Source: Candidatus Competibacteraceae bacterium (GTDB taxonomy: Bacteria; Pseudomonadota; Gammaproteobacteria; Competibacterales; Competibacteraceae). Taken from it: DNA of 64,000 nt. Shown in pieces: positions 53,010-63,258 of this stretch (position 1 is its first letter; each line of letters opens with the position of its first letter). The position numbers and the translations under genes are program-made. Where the stretch lies: positions 124,001 through 188,000 of the forward strand of contig RXIV01000007.1 of assembly GCA_003989085.1 (NCBI GenBank), in the 5' to 3' direction. The notes under the pieces are model-generated. The model saw only the letters and a program-made list of their open reading frames with translations, ran no database searches and was not told the origin of the DNA.

Positions 53010-55223
53010 ATGAGTCGCCCTGATCATCATGATGAACTTCAGAATCCAGTTTGTTCAGCCAGTGCAATGATTGACGCCGTCTTGCTTCACGAGGGACGTC
53101 ATCCCGATCCATTTGCGCTGTTAGGTCGTCATGGCTGTGGCGATCAGGCTGTTATTCGGGTGTTTTTGCCTGGCGCCCAACGTGTATGGTTGGTTGAGAT
53201 TGGTCAGCCTTTCCGACGGTTAGCTGATACCGATGTTTTTGAATGGCAAGGAGCCGCACAAATCTTGCCTGTTCATTATCGGTTGGCTTGGGTTGATACA
53301 GCAGGGCAGGAATCTGTTGTTCACGATCCCTACAGTTTTTCTCCGCAACTTAGTCTGTATGATTTGCACTTGTTTAATGAAGGTCGTCATCTGCATGCTT
53401 ATCGGGTGCTAGGTGCTCATGTCCGTATTGTAAGCGGCATTACTGGTGTATTGTTTTCAGTTTGGGCGCCGAATGCCTGCCAAGTTAGTGTGGTAGGTGA
53501 TTTTAACGACTGGGATGGACGATGGCACTTGCTGCGGCGGCGTGGCAGTATCTGGGAGTTATTTATTCCAGGCGTTGTAATTGGAATGCGCTACCGGTTT
53601 GAGATTCGTCCTCAAGAATTTGGTGAGTTGTTATGTAAGAGTGATCCCTATGGCCGGTGCTTCGAACGGCGTCCGGCGACTGCCTCTATCGTTGCTGATA
53701 ATGCAGCGTATGCTTGGCGAGATGAAGTCTGGATGGCTCGACGTCGGCGGCAGGATTGGACTCGGGCGCCATTGGCGGTGTATGAAGCGCATCTAGGGTC
53801 TTGGCAGCGCGATGAGCAGGGTGGCTATCTTAGCTATGTTGAATTAGCTCGGCGTTTAGTCGCTTATGTTAGCGCTTTGGGTTTTACCCATATTGAATTG
53901 ATGCCGATTACTGAGCACCCGTTGGATGCATCTTGGGGCTATCAACCAACTGGTTATTTTGCTCCAACTAGTCGTCATGGTTCGATGAATGATTTTCGCT
54001 ATTTCGTGGATTATTGTCATCAAGCGGGTATTGGTGTCATTCTTGATTGGGTGCCGGGTCATTTTCCTAAGGATGATCATGGTTTGGCTCGATTTGATGG
54101 CGCTTACCTTTATGAGCATGAGGATCCAGCACGTCGTGAGCATCGTGGTTGGGGGACGCTTGTTTTTAATTATGGCCGGAATCAAGTTAAGAATTTTTTA
54201 TTAGCCAGTGCTTGTTTTTGGTTGGAGGAATGTCATTTAGATGGTTTGCGGGTTGATGCTGTTGCTTCTATGCTGTATTTGGATTATGCCCGCGATTCTG
54301 GAGAATGGGCACCCAATCCATTTGGAGGTAATGAGAACTTGGAGGCCATTGCGTTTCTTCGTGAATTGAATGAAATTATTCATCGTCGGCACCCTGGAGT
54401 GTTGATGATTGCTGAGGAATCTACTGCTTGGCCGTTGGTGACACGGCCTTCATGGATGGGTGGATTAGGTTTTGGCATGAAATGGAATATGGGTTGGATG
54501 CATGATACTTTAGAGTATTTATCTATTGATCCAGCGTTGCGTCGTCATCATCATGAGCTGCTAACTTTTGGTTTGCTCTATGCGTTTACTGAGAATTTTA
54601 TGCTGCCACTTTCTCATGATGAGGTAGTGCATGGAAAGGGTTCTCTGTTGGCGCGAATGCCTGGGGATCGCCGACAGCGGTTTGCTAACTTGCGGTTGCT
54701 GTATCTGTATATGTGGACTTATCCTGGGAAAAAGTTTTTGTTTATGGGTAATGAAATTGCTCAGAAGCGAGAGTGGGATCATGCGGGAATGTTAGATTGG
54801 GATTTGCTGGCTGATGTGGATCATCGTGGCGTTCAGCGGCTAATTTCTGATCTAAATCATCTTTATAGATTAATGCCTGGTCTTCATTACCAAGAGTTTA
54901 TTCATGAAGGTTTTGAATGGCTGGATTGTCGTGATGCTGCTCAGTCGGTTGCGGTTTACTTACGACATGGTGGTGGTGAGTCTCTGCCGCTTGTTGTCAT
55001 TCTTAATTTTGCTGCAACTAGTCGGATGGGTTATCAAATTGGTGTGCCGTCACTTGGTCTTTATCGGGAACTTATTAATTCCGATGCTAGTTGCTATAGT
55101 GGTAACGATATGATTAATGATAATTTGTATGCTGCGCCAATTTCTTATATGGGTCAGCCTTGTTCGTTATTAGTTAATTTACCTCCATTAGCAGGTATTG
55201 TGTTAGGGTTGCATCGAGATTGA
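53010..55223 (+). CDS. glgB: 1,4-alpha-glucan branching enzyme
   Basis: 737 residues, normal for long-form GlgB. An extra N-terminal domain (ALLGRHGCGDQAVIRVFLPG) precedes the CBM48 (FSVWAPNACQVSVVGDFNDW). The GH13 catalytic barrel has MPITEHPLDASWGYQPTGYF, the nucleophile Asp416 in GLRVDAVASM, the general acid among Glu469/Glu470 in IAEEST, and LPLSHDEVVHGK. It introduces alpha-1,6 branches into glycogen. The coding strand becomes markedly T/G-rich and C-poor after about 53.8 kb. glgA overlaps its stop. Confidence 0.95.
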   Translation: MSRPDHHDELQNPVCSASAMIDAVLLHEGRHPDPFALLGRHGCGDQAVIRVFLPGAQRVWLVEIGQPFRRLADTDVFEWQGAAQILPVHYRLAWVDTAGQESVVHDPYSFSPQLSLYDLHLFNEGRHLHAYRVLGAHVRIVSGITGVLFSVWAPNACQVSVVGDFNDWDGRWHLLRRRGSIWELFIPGVVIGMRYRFEIRPQEFGELLCKSDPYGRCFERRPATASIVADNAAYAWRDEVWMARRRRQDWTRAPLAVYEAHLGSWQRDEQGGYLSYVELARRLVAYVSALGFTHIELMPITEHPLDASWGYQPTGYFAPTSRHGSMNDFRYFVDYCHQAGIGVILDWVPGHFPKDDHGLARFDGAYLYEHEDPARREHRGWGTLVFNYGRNQVKNFLLASACFWLEECHLDGLRVDAVASMLYLDYARDSGEWAPNPFGGNENLEAIAFLRELNEIIHRRHPGVLMIAEESTAWPLVTRPSWMGGLGFGMKWNMGWMHDTLEYLSIDPALRRHHHELLTFGLLYAFTENFMLPLSHDEVVHGKGSLLARMPGDRRQRFANLRLLYLYMWTYPGKKFLFMGNEIAQKREWDHAGMLDWDLLADVDHRGVQRLISDLNHLYRLMPGLHYQEFIHEGFEWLDCRDAAQSVAVYLRHGGGESLPLVVILNFAATSRMGYQIGVPSLGLYRELINSDASCYSGNDMINDNLYAAPISYMGQPCSLLVNLPPLAGIVLGLHRD

Positions 55224-56734
55224 TGATGGAAAGAGAAAGCATGATTGAGAAGCCATTGCGGGTGCTGTATGTGGCTTCTGAAGTGTATCCGTTAGCTAAA
55301 ACAGGCGGTTTAGGTGATGTTAGTAGCGTTTTGCCTTCTGCTCTGCGTCAATTGGGGGTTGATGCTCGGTTGTTGATTCCGGCGTATCGGGGGGTTATTG
55401 CACAAATTCAGGGGTATCCAGTTTCTGGATTATTTTCTGTGTTGCCTAGTTTAGGTCCGGTGCAATTGTTTAGGGGCGTATTGCCGGAGGCGTTGCCTGG
55501 TTCATTAACGCCTGTTTATGCAGTTGAATGTCCGTTTCTTTATGATCGATTGGGTGGGCCTTATTTGGATTCCTATGGTCAGGATTGGCCTGATAATGCA
55601 TTGCGATTTGCTGTTTTGTCAAAGGTGGCGGCCTTGTTTGGTAGTGGTAGTGGCCTTGATGGTTGGCAGCCGCATATTATTCATTGTAATGATTGGCAGA
55701 CTGGATTGGTGCCGGTTTATCTGGCGCATCATCCTGAAGCGTATTCTTGTTCTGTGATTAGTATTCATAATTTAGCGTTTCAGGGTAATTTTTCGCCTGA
55801 TTTGATGCCAGTGTTGGGATTGCCTTGGTCTTGTTTTAATTATCATGGTATTGAATTTTATGGGTGTATTTCCTATCTTAAGGCGGGTTTGTACTATGCT
55901 GATAAGATTTTGACGGTGAGTCAGAGTTATGCGCGTGAAATTCAAACGCCGGAGTTTGGTTTTGGTTTGGAAGGGTTATTGGCTGATTGCCGTGGTCGGT
56001 TAACAGGCATTTTAAATGGGATTGATGTTTCTCGTTGGAATCCAAGTACTGATCCTTATTTGGTAGCTAATTATGATGCTAGTAATTTATGCGGGAAACT
56101 TGAAAATAAACGTGAGTTGCAAGTCAGGATGAGACTAGATCCAGAGTTGGATCTACCAATATTAGCGTTGGTTACTCGTTTGACTGAGCAAAAAGGTGTT
56201 GATTTAGTTCTTAGTCTTATGGTGGAGTTGCTTGAGCAACCGTTGCAAGTTGTTGTTTTGGGAAGTGGTGATAAAAATTATCAGTTACAGTGGAAGGTAT
56301 TGGCTGCTCAATATCCTGGTCGTGTTGGTGTTGCTATTGGCTATGATGAAGGGCTGGCGCATCTAATTGAGGCAGGCGCTGATTTGTTTTTAATGCCTTC
56401 TCGATTTGAGCCATGTGGGCTGAATCAGATGTATAGTATGCGTTATGGAACATTACCAGTAGTCCGGCGCACTGGGGGATTAGCGGATTCAGTAGTGGAT
56501 GTAACTCCGCGTAGTTTATTGGATGGTACAGCGACGGGTTTTGTATTTGAAAATGCTAATCGTTCTGAGTTGTTAGCTTGCCTGTTAAGGGCTTTATTAT
56601 TATATGGTAATAGTCGAGATTGGCGTCAAGTGCAGAGTCATGGAATGCATTGTGATTTTAGTTGGGCTGCTAGCGCAGCGCTTTATTTGGAGTTATATCG
56701 GACAACTGTTTCTGCTAGATGGAGTTTGGTGTGA
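55223..56734 (+). CDS. glgA: Glycogen synthase (ADP-glucose type)
   Basis: About 503 residues from the ATG at 55223, which overlaps the glgB stop; the ATG at 55241 (MIEKPLRVLYVASEVYPLAK) is also possible. GT5 features: ADP-glucose-binding KTGGLGDVSSVLP, the HCNDWQTGLVP motif, LTEQKGVDLVLSL, and the catalytic segment SRFEPCGLNQMYSMRYGTLP followed by RRTGGLADSV. It elongates glycogen. Third codon positions are overwhelmingly T or G; at 56221-56280 I count 5 C against 20 G. Confidence 0.95.
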   Translation: MMERESMIEKPLRVLYVASEVYPLAKTGGLGDVSSVLPSALRQLGVDARLLIPAYRGVIAQIQGYPVSGLFSVLPSLGPVQLFRGVLPEALPGSLTPVYAVECPFLYDRLGGPYLDSYGQDWPDNALRFAVLSKVAALFGSGSGLDGWQPHIIHCNDWQTGLVPVYLAHHPEAYSCSVISIHNLAFQGNFSPDLMPVLGLPWSCFNYHGIEFYGCISYLKAGLYYADKILTVSQSYAREIQTPEFGFGLEGLLADCRGRLTGILNGIDVSRWNPSTDPYLVANYDASNLCGKLENKRELQVRMRLDPELDLPILALVTRLTEQKGVDLVLSLMVELLEQPLQVVVLGSGDKNYQLQWKVLAAQYPGRVGVAIGYDEGLAHLIEAGADLFLMPSRFEPCGLNQMYSMRYGTLPVVRRTGGLADSVVDVTPRSLLDGTATGFVFENANRSELLACLLRALLLYGNSRDWRQVQSHGMHCDFSWAASAALYLELYRTTVSARWSLV

Positions 56735-57705
56735 AGTTGCAGCAATTACGTTATTTAATTGCGATTGTTCGTAATCATCTAAATATTTCAATGGCGGCGG
56801 AGAGTTTGTATACGTCGCAGCCAGGGATTAGTAAGCAGTTGCGTTTGTTGGAAGATGAGTTGGGTGTTGAGCTATTTAGTCGTAATGGTAAACATTTAAC
56901 GGAAGTAACTTTGGTTGGTCGGCAGATTATTGCGAAAGCTGAGAATATTTTGCGTGAAGTTAATAATATTCAGATTTTAGCGGAAGAGTATCGGGATGAT
57001 CGGCGAGGTAGTTTGTCTATTGCTACTACGCATACCCAAGCTCGCTATATGTTGCCGTCAGTGATTAAAGTTTTTCGGGAGCATTATCCGGCAGTGACTT
57101 TGCAGGTTCATCAAGGGTCACCAGTGCAAATTGCTGAGCTGATTCAGTCGGGTGAAGTTGATTTTGCGATTGCTACTGAGGCGATGGAATTATTTGATGA
57201 TTTAGTAATGATGCCTTGTTATGTTTGGCAACGCTGTGTTCTTGTTCCAAGAGGTCATCCGTTGACACAGGTTGATCCGTTAACGTTGTCTGATGTTGCT
57301 TGTTATCCTTTAGTAACTTATGTATTTGGTTTTACTGGTCGATCTCAGTTGGATGAGGCGTTTTATGCTGCTCAGTTGAAGCCCATAGTGGCGTTTACTG
57401 CAACTGATGCTGATGTGATTAAGACTTATGTGCGCTTGGGAATGGGGGTTGGGATTGTAGCGCGCATGGCTTATGATCCATGTCATGATTGTGATTTAGT
57501 GCAGTTAGCAGCGGGGCATCTTTTTGCATCGAATGTGACTAAAATTGGTTTTAGACGTGGTACTTTTTTACGTTGTTATATGTATGATTTTATTAATCTC
57601 TTTGCTGCTCATTTAACGAAAGAGCGTGTGCAGTTAGTTGAGCAGGCGCAGAGTTCTGGCGAGGTTGTGAAATTGTTTGCGGATGTTGAGTTGCCGGTTC
57701 TTTGA
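56731..57705 (+). CDS. cysB: LysR-family regulator CysB
   Basis: About 324 residues from a GTG at 56731 that overlaps the glgA stop (GTGA), with GGAG 7 bp upstream; this gives the standard N-terminus (M)KLQQLRYLIAIV. An ATG at 56719 is an alternative. HTH: NISMAAESLYTSQPGISKQL. The effector-binding domain includes SIATTHTQARYMLP and VHQGSPVQIAELI, and the CysB-typical TYVFGFTGRSQLDEAF. CysB activates sulfate assimilation and cysteine genes with N-acetylserine. Here it appears translationally coupled to glgA, an unexpected partnership. Base composition matches the T/G-rich glgBA genes. Confidence 0.9.
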   Translation: MKLQQLRYLIAIVRNHLNISMAAESLYTSQPGISKQLRLLEDELGVELFSRNGKHLTEVTLVGRQIIAKAENILREVNNIQILAEEYRDDRRGSLSIATTHTQARYMLPSVIKVFREHYPAVTLQVHQGSPVQIAELIQSGEVDFAIATEAMELFDDLVMMPCYVWQRCVLVPRGHPLTQVDPLTLSDVACYPLVTYVFGFTGRSQLDEAFYAAQLKPIVAFTATDADVIKTYVRLGMGVGIVARMAYDPCHDCDLVQLAAGHLFASNVTKIGFRRGTFLRCYMYDFINLFAAHLTKERVQLVEQAQSSGEVVKLFADVELPVL

Positions 57706-57726
57706 GGGTGGTTTTGGGGCTAAAAT

Positions 57727-58647
57727 ATGATGATATATGAGCAAAATTCACATTTATTATCGCCCGGATTTTTGCGCATTGCCTTACTTGAGTGTTTTGA
57801 ACAATTGCTGGCGCAGCTTGATGCTTTCTGTATTGCTGTTCGGCGTGATGCCCTATCAGTATGGGTATCGCGTACTGAGCTTGAGGTGCAAGAGTCACTG
57901 GATATGCGCTTGAAAGCGATTCAGCTTTATCAAGCTTTGTGGTACGAGGGTAGCGAGGATGGTCGGGAGACGCTTACCTGTCCGGGTATTGTTGGCGCTA
58001 GCCCAGAAACAATGATTGCAGCGCAGGGTTGTAATGCTGCTAAGGATACATTTAAGTCGGCAGTGCTGGCGCTGAAAGCGATGGGCCGGGTTGAAGTAAA
58101 AGCCGCGATGACAGATTTACATCATCGTCAGGAATCTGTTGCGGTGGCTATGCGTCAGATGGGTGCGGCGCGACTAAATCTTAAGCAAGCCTATCGGCAT
58201 ATTCCGTTGTTGGAGGAATGCCCTATCAAAATCGGTTTTACTTGGTCTCGGCAGGGTCGAGTTATCCAGCGTATCAATCTGGCGGATGCCCGGCGTTTGT
58301 TGGAGCAACGCGTTGTAACACCGCAGATTTTATTAGAGATACAGCGGTTGGCCGAGATTAGCGATGGTGAAATTTTAGCTCAGGTTCGTAGTGTTTGTCC
58401 GCATTTACGGGCTAATCTAGTCTTTGCCTCTGGCAATGGTTTGGGGGTGCGGCGGCGGTTGATGCAGACACCCTTGCCGGTTTTAGTACCGTTGAGGCCT
58501 GGTCAGGCTTTACCGGATTTTGTCCCAGTGTCTTCGGAACCGCCCGTCAGTCCTCGGTTGCGACGAGCTGATGTGCGAATTGAGGATGAACCGTTTTTAC
58601 CTTCGGTGCGGATTCATCGTTATCGTCTTCCCTATCGTCAGAGCTAA
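57727..58647 (+). CDS. Tus-like replication terminus site-binding protein (probable)
   Basis: 306 residues. It aligns in outline with E. coli Tus (309 residues): LTCPGIVGASPETMIAA corresponds to the LPGVL segment; NAAKDTFKSAV to INKLKTTFEHIV; LNLKQAYRHIPLLEECP and KIGFTWSRQGRVIQRINLAD to the Tus stretch with [20 protein letters not shown] and its following helix; TPLPVLVPLR and the terminal PFLPSVRIHRYRL to TPLIALINR and PLRLIIPRLHLYV. Identity is low, so this is a family-level call (PF05472). If right, it blocks replisomes at Ter sites; it could equally belong to a plasmid-type Tus family with another role. It follows cysB by 21 bp. Confidence 0.55.
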   Translation: MMIYEQNSHLLSPGFLRIALLECFEQLLAQLDAFCIAVRRDALSVWVSRTELEVQESLDMRLKAIQLYQALWYEGSEDGRETLTCPGIVGASPETMIAAQGCNAAKDTFKSAVLALKAMGRVEVKAAMTDLHHRQESVAVAMRQMGAARLNLKQAYRHIPLLEECPIKIGFTWSRQGRVIQRINLADARRLLEQRVVTPQILLEIQRLAEISDGEILAQVRSVCPHLRANLVFASGNGLGVRRRLMQTPLPVLVPLRPGQALPDFVPVSSEPPVSPRLRRADVRIEDEPFLPSVRIHRYRLPYRQS

Positions 58648-58764
58648 GTTGATGATATAAATTAGCTACGCATAGCGCTACTGACCATCATTCTTGCGCT
58701 CCTCTACTAAGTTCCGTTAGCGCACAATCAAGCGGTTTTTGAAAAGCACTGTGCGGCGATTCAT

Positions 58765-58793
58765 TTGACAATAGCTATGGTCTTTCGTTATAT
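58765..58793 (+). promoter_or_regulatory. Sigma-70 promoter of the mod operon
   Basis: A perfect -35 TTGACA (58765-58770) is followed after 17 bp by TTATAT (58788-58793) as the -10; TATAAT at 58791-58796 is a better -10 but the spacer would be 20 bp. The -10 region is overlapped by the ModE operator, so bound ModE would block RNA polymerase. Confidence 0.65.
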
Positions 58794-58810
58794 AATTTAA
58801 AATATAGCGA
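58785..58810. promoter_or_regulatory. ModE operator
   Basis: An inverted repeat with left arm TCGTTATATA (58785-58794) and right arm AATATAGCGA (58801-58810), separated by 6 bp, matches the E. coli ModE box (CGNTATATA, spacer, TATANCG dyad). It lies 24 bp before the modE start and over the -10 box. Molybdate-bound ModE should repress the whole modE-A-B-C-D operon, an autoregulatory loop. Confidence 0.8.
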
Positions 58811-58833
58811 CTATCGACGGGAGCGCAGGCGAC

Positions 58834-59640
58834 ATGTCTGAGACTCAAACCCTTGAAATAGCTGGACGGCTCTGGCTGAACCGGGAGGGCTGTGGCTATC
58901 TTGGCGCGGGTCGCATTGAGCTGCTGGAGCGCATCGACGACTGTGGCTCCATCACCCAAGCCGCCAAACGCATCGGCATGAGCTATAAGACCGCCTGGGA
59001 TGCCGTGGAGGCGATGAACAATCTGGCGGACCAACCGTTGGTGGTGCGCGCCACCGGCGGCAAAGGCGGTGGCGGCACCTGCCTCACGGACTACGGCAAA
59101 CAAGTGATTACCGGCTACCGGGTCATGGAAACCGAACACCAGCGTTTCCTGACTCGCATGGCTGATAATGTGAAAAACTTTGATCAAATTAACAATTTAC
59201 TGAGGGCCTTCTGCATGAAAACCAGCGCAAGAAACCAGTTTCGCGGTCAAGTGAGCGACCTGAAAAAAGGTGAAGTCAACAGTGAGGTTAAAATAGACCT
59301 TGGTGAAGGGTTGACGATTGCCGCCATCGTCACCAACGAGGCAGTGGCTGAACTCGGCCTCACCTTGGGCAAGGAAGCGGTGGTGTTGATTAAATCAAGC
59401 TTCGTGCTGCTCTCCCCGGATGAGAATCTGCGAATCAGCGCCCGCAACCGACTGTATGGCATTGTGCGGGAAACTATCCCTGGCGCAGTCAACAGCGAAG
59501 TTAAGCTCGAACTGCCGGGCGGACGTATCCTCACAGCTATCATTACCAAGGAATCTCTCAACGAATTGGGTTTCGCGCCAGGACAACGTGCCTGTGCTCT
59601 GATCAAGGCCTCCCACGTCATCCTTGCCGTCAACGACTGA
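58834..59640 (+). CDS. modE: Molybdate-responsive regulator ModE
   Basis: 268 residues. Residues 1-125 are the ModE winged helix: RIELLERIDDCGSITQAAKR, IGMSYKTAWDAVEAMNNLAD, GGKGGGGTCLTDYG. Two MOP (TOBE) molybdate-binding domains follow: SARNQFRGQVSDLKKGEVNS and SARNRLYGIVRETIPGAVNS open the pair. Full-length, dimeric, DNA-binding when molybdate is bound. First gene of a mod operon, directly behind its own operator; modA follows after 25 bp. Confidence 0.94.
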   Translation: MSETQTLEIAGRLWLNREGCGYLGAGRIELLERIDDCGSITQAAKRIGMSYKTAWDAVEAMNNLADQPLVVRATGGKGGGGTCLTDYGKQVITGYRVMETEHQRFLTRMADNVKNFDQINNLLRAFCMKTSARNQFRGQVSDLKKGEVNSEVKIDLGEGLTIAAIVTNEAVAELGLTLGKEAVVLIKSSFVLLSPDENLRISARNRLYGIVRETIPGAVNSEVKLELPGGRILTAIITKESLNELGFAPGQRACALIKASHVILAVND

Positions 59641-59644
59641 GTGA

Positions 59645-60421
<777 letters not shown>

Positions 60422-60439
60422 TTATAAGGGGGTCAGCGG

Positions 60440-61114
60440 GTGCTGAGTGCCGTTGATCTGGCCGCCATCTGGCTAACCTTGAAGCTGGCGACCGTCACTA
60501 CGGCGATCCTGCTGATAGTCGGAACGCCCATCGCTTGGTGGCTGGCGGGTACCCGTTCCCGCTTCAAGGTGCTGATCGGCGCACTGGTGGCGTTACCGCT
60601 AGTGCTGCCGCCCAGTGTCATTGGCTTTTACCTACTGATTACCTTGGGGCCGCACGGTCCGGTCGGTCAGCTCACTCAGTGGTTGGGATGGGGGATATTG
60701 CCTTTCACCTTTGCCGGACTGGTGGTCGCCTCGGCGCTTTACTCCCTGCCGTTCGTCGTGCAACCGTTGCAACAAGCCTTTGAGGCAATTGGCCCCCGTC
60801 CTCTGGAAGTCGCCGCGACCTTGCGAGCCAGCCCTTGGGACAGTTTCTTCACGGTCGTCGTACCACTTGCCAAACCCGGATTCATCACGGCCGCCATTCT
60901 CGGCTTCGCCCACACCGTCGGCGAATTCGGTGTGGTGCTGATGATCGGCGGCAATATCCCGGAGAAAACTCGGGTGGTATCGGTGCAGATCTACGATCAT
61001 GTTGAAGCGCTGGAGTATGCCGAGGCCCATACATTGGCTGGTGGAATGTTGCTCTTCAGCTTTCTGGTGCTGCTGGCGCTGTATTCCCGTAAGGGAAGGA
61101 ACGCTTGGACATGA
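60440..61114 (+). CDS. modB: Molybdate ABC transporter permease
   Basis: 224 residues, five to six membrane segments. Starts with GTG ([20 protein letters not shown]) after GGGGGTCAGCGG. Features: [27 protein letters not shown], and the cytoplasmic coupling motif [20 protein letters not shown] followed by [18 protein letters not shown]. Forms the membrane channel with ModC. The stop overlaps the modC ATG. Confidence 0.94.
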   Translation: MLSAVDLAAIWLTLKLATVTTAILLIVGTPIAWWLAGTRSRFKVLIGALVALPLVLPPSVIGFYLLITLGPHGPVGQLTQWLGWGILPFTFAGLVVASALYSLPFVVQPLQQAFEAIGPRPLEVAATLRASPWDSFFTVVVPLAKPGFITAAILGFAHTVGEFGVVLMIGGNIPEKTRVVSVQIYDHVEALEYAEAHTLAGGMLLFSFLVLLALYSRKGRNAWT

Positions 61115-62196
61115 CGGCTGATGAGGCCATCCATGCCCGGTTTTGCGTCAGTTGGCCGGGGTTTACTTTTGATGTCGATCTCGATCTGCCCGGTCATGGT
61201 GTGACCGCGCTGTTTGGGCATTCTGGTTCGGGCAAAACAACTCTGCTGCGCTGTCTGGCCGGATTGGAACGGCGCAGCATAGGGTCTCTGCGTTTCAAGG
61301 GTGAAGTCTGGCAAGACAGTGAACGTGGCCTCTTCCGGCCCACTCACCAACGCCCGCTGGGTTATGTATTTCAGGAAGCCAGCCTGTTTGCGCATCTATC
61401 AGTGCAGCAGAATCTGGATTACGGGCGCAAGCGGGTGAGCCACGCCCATCCGGTATCGCTGCAACATGCCGTCGAACTGCTCGGCATTGGTCATTTGCTC
61501 GACCGGATGCCTGAACGGTTGTCCGGCGGTGAACGCCAGCGCGTTGCTATCGCCCGCGCATTAGCGACCAGCCCGGCGCTGTTGCTGATGGACGAACCCT
61601 TAGCCGCGCTGGATTTGAAGCGCAAGAACGAAATTCTGCCCTATCTTGAACGGCTGCATGATGAGCTGGATATTCCGGTGTGCTACGTCAGCCATTCGCC
61701 AGATGAAGTCGCGCGACTGGCCGATCACATCGTGCTGCTATCGGAAGGTCGGGTCGTGGCGGCGGGTGGTTTGCGGGAAACACTGGCGCGGCTCGACTTG
61801 CCGACTGCCTTTACCGAGGATGCCGGGGTCGTCATCGAATCCGTAGTGGCGGATCACGATCAAATCTATCACTTGACCCGATTGGATTTCGCGGGAGGCA
61901 ATGTGGTGGTTGCCCGCCGTCCGGAGCCTGTTGGCCGCCGGCTGCGCTTCCGGGTTCATGCCCGCGACATCAGTCTGACTTTGACCCGGGCCGAAGGCAC
62001 CAGCATTATCAACCGGCTCCCTGCTACGGTGATCGAGATCGCCACCGCCGACACTCCGGCGCATGTCCTGGTCCGGCTGGACGCCGGCGGGACGCCCCTC
62101 ATCGCCCGGATTACCCGTCGTTCCCTCGATCATCTGGAGGTAGCGCCCGGCAAACTGCTGTGGGCGCAGATCAAGGCCGTAGCCCTGTTAGCGTGA
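61111..62196 (+). CDS. modC: Molybdate ABC transporter ATPase
   Basis: 361 residues from the ATG at 61111 (ATGA overlap with modB); a TTG at 61105 is unlikely. Walker [11 protein letters not shown]-loop [10 protein letters not shown], signature [15 protein letters not shown], Walker [14 protein letters not shown]-loop YVSHSPDEV. The C-terminal MOP/TOBE domain ([19 protein letters not shown]) can bind molybdate and inhibit transport when cytoplasmic Mo is ample. Confidence 0.95.
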   Translation: MTADEAIHARFCVSWPGFTFDVDLDLPGHGVTALFGHSGSGKTTLLRCLAGLERRSIGSLRFKGEVWQDSERGLFRPTHQRPLGYVFQEASLFAHLSVQQNLDYGRKRVSHAHPVSLQHAVELLGIGHLLDRMPERLSGGERQRVAIARALATSPALLLMDEPLAALDLKRKNEILPYLERLHDELDIPVCYVSHSPDEVARLADHIVLLSEGRVVAAGGLRETLARLDLPTAFTEDAGVVIESVVADHDQIYHLTRLDFAGGNVVVARRPEPVGRRLRFRVHARDISLTLTRAEGTSIINRLPATVIEIATADTPAHVLVRLDAGGTPLIARITRRSLDHLEVAPGKLLWAQIKAVALLA

Positions 62197-62290
62197 CGCC
62201 GAGTTTCATCGCCATCCGATTGATCCGGCACTACTCTCACATCTTCTATGAAACAACCAAGCCACTGACCTTTACCGGGAATCCGCTCTG

Positions 62291-63130
62291 ATGATCTCTC
62301 CCTGCGTCCTCTCCGACGAAGCCTTATACCGCTTGCTGGCCGACGATGCGCCCGCCGGCGACCTGACCACCGAAACCCTGGGTTTGCAGGGCCAACCGGG
62401 TCGACTTGAGTTCCATGCTCGTGACTCGATGACCGTTTGCGGCATCGAAGAAGCGGTGCGCCTGTTCACCCTGGCTGGAGCCAGTGCTGATCGGATCGTG
62501 GCGTCCGGGGTTACCGTGGCGAGCGGTGCATTGCTGCTCACTGCGGCAGGGCCAGCCGAAGCCTTGCATCGGGCCTGGAAAACGGCACAGACCCTGGTCG
62601 AATGGGCGGGTGGGATCGCCAGTGGAACCGCTGCTCTGGTTCACGCCGCGGCACCGATTCCAGTAGCCTGCACCCGTAAAAACGCGCCGGGCGTCAAGGC
62701 GCTGTCGATCAAAGCGATTCAGGCCGGAGGCGCCATCGTCCATCGACTCGGCCTGTCTGAAACCCTGCTGGTCTTTGCCGAACATCGCGTCTTTCTCGAC
62801 GAACCGCCCAACGTCACTATCGCCCGCTTGCGGACCCGCCAGCCGGAGAAAAAAATCGTGGTGGAAGTCGGCTCGGAAGACGAGGCGCTCAGTTGGGCGC
62901 GTGCGGGGGCCGAGGTTCTGCAACTGGAGAAGTTTAGCCCTACCGCCTTGCGCGCCTGCCGGAATCGACTGGAAACGGAGGGGTTACAGCCGGTGCTGGT
63001 TGCGGCGGGCGGGGTTCGCGCCGAGAATGCAGCCGATTTTGTCGCCGCCGGAGCGACTCTGATCGCCACTTCAGCGCCCTACAGCGCTGCGCCGCGTGAC
63101 GTGCAGGTGCGCTTCTTCAAAACGGGCTGA
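62291..63130 (+). CDS. modD: ModD protein (quinolinate phosphoribosyltransferase-like)
   Basis: 279 residues. Starts ISPCVLSDEALYRLLADDAP and AGDLTTETLG, as in NadC relatives. Further: WAGGIASGTAALVHAA, TRKNAPGVKALSIKAIQAGG, IVVEVGSEDEAL, LVAAGGVRAENAADFVAAGA. ModD proteins adjoin molybdate transport genes and have the NadC fold; the exact reaction is not established. It lies 94 bp after modC and ends the operon. Confusion with nadC is unlikely given the context and the HRLG motif after the catalytic region. Confidence 0.88.
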   Translation: MISPCVLSDEALYRLLADDAPAGDLTTETLGLQGQPGRLEFHARDSMTVCGIEEAVRLFTLAGASADRIVASGVTVASGALLLTAAGPAEALHRAWKTAQTLVEWAGGIASGTAALVHAAAPIPVACTRKNAPGVKALSIKAIQAGGAIVHRLGLSETLLVFAEHRVFLDEPPNVTIARLRTRQPEKKIVVEVGSEDEALSWARAGAEVLQLEKFSPTALRACRNRLETEGLQPVLVAAGGVRAENAADFVAAGATLIATSAPYSAAPRDVQVRFFKTG

Positions 63131-63258
63131 GGCCGCTTTTCCCAGGCAGGATCGCCCATCCTTCGCCGCTTTCCCCCGTTCCATCCGGCAAAATGTCCTA
63201 AACTAATCGCCAAACTTTCCCGATCCACCGTTTCTACCTGAACCTGCGAGAATCGCCC

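Noticed and set aside
58312..58319. GTTGTAAC, the core of the E. coli Ter site, inside the Tus-like gene
   Set aside because: An 8-mer is expected once or twice in a 64-kb window by chance, and the flanking bases do not match the Ter consensus.
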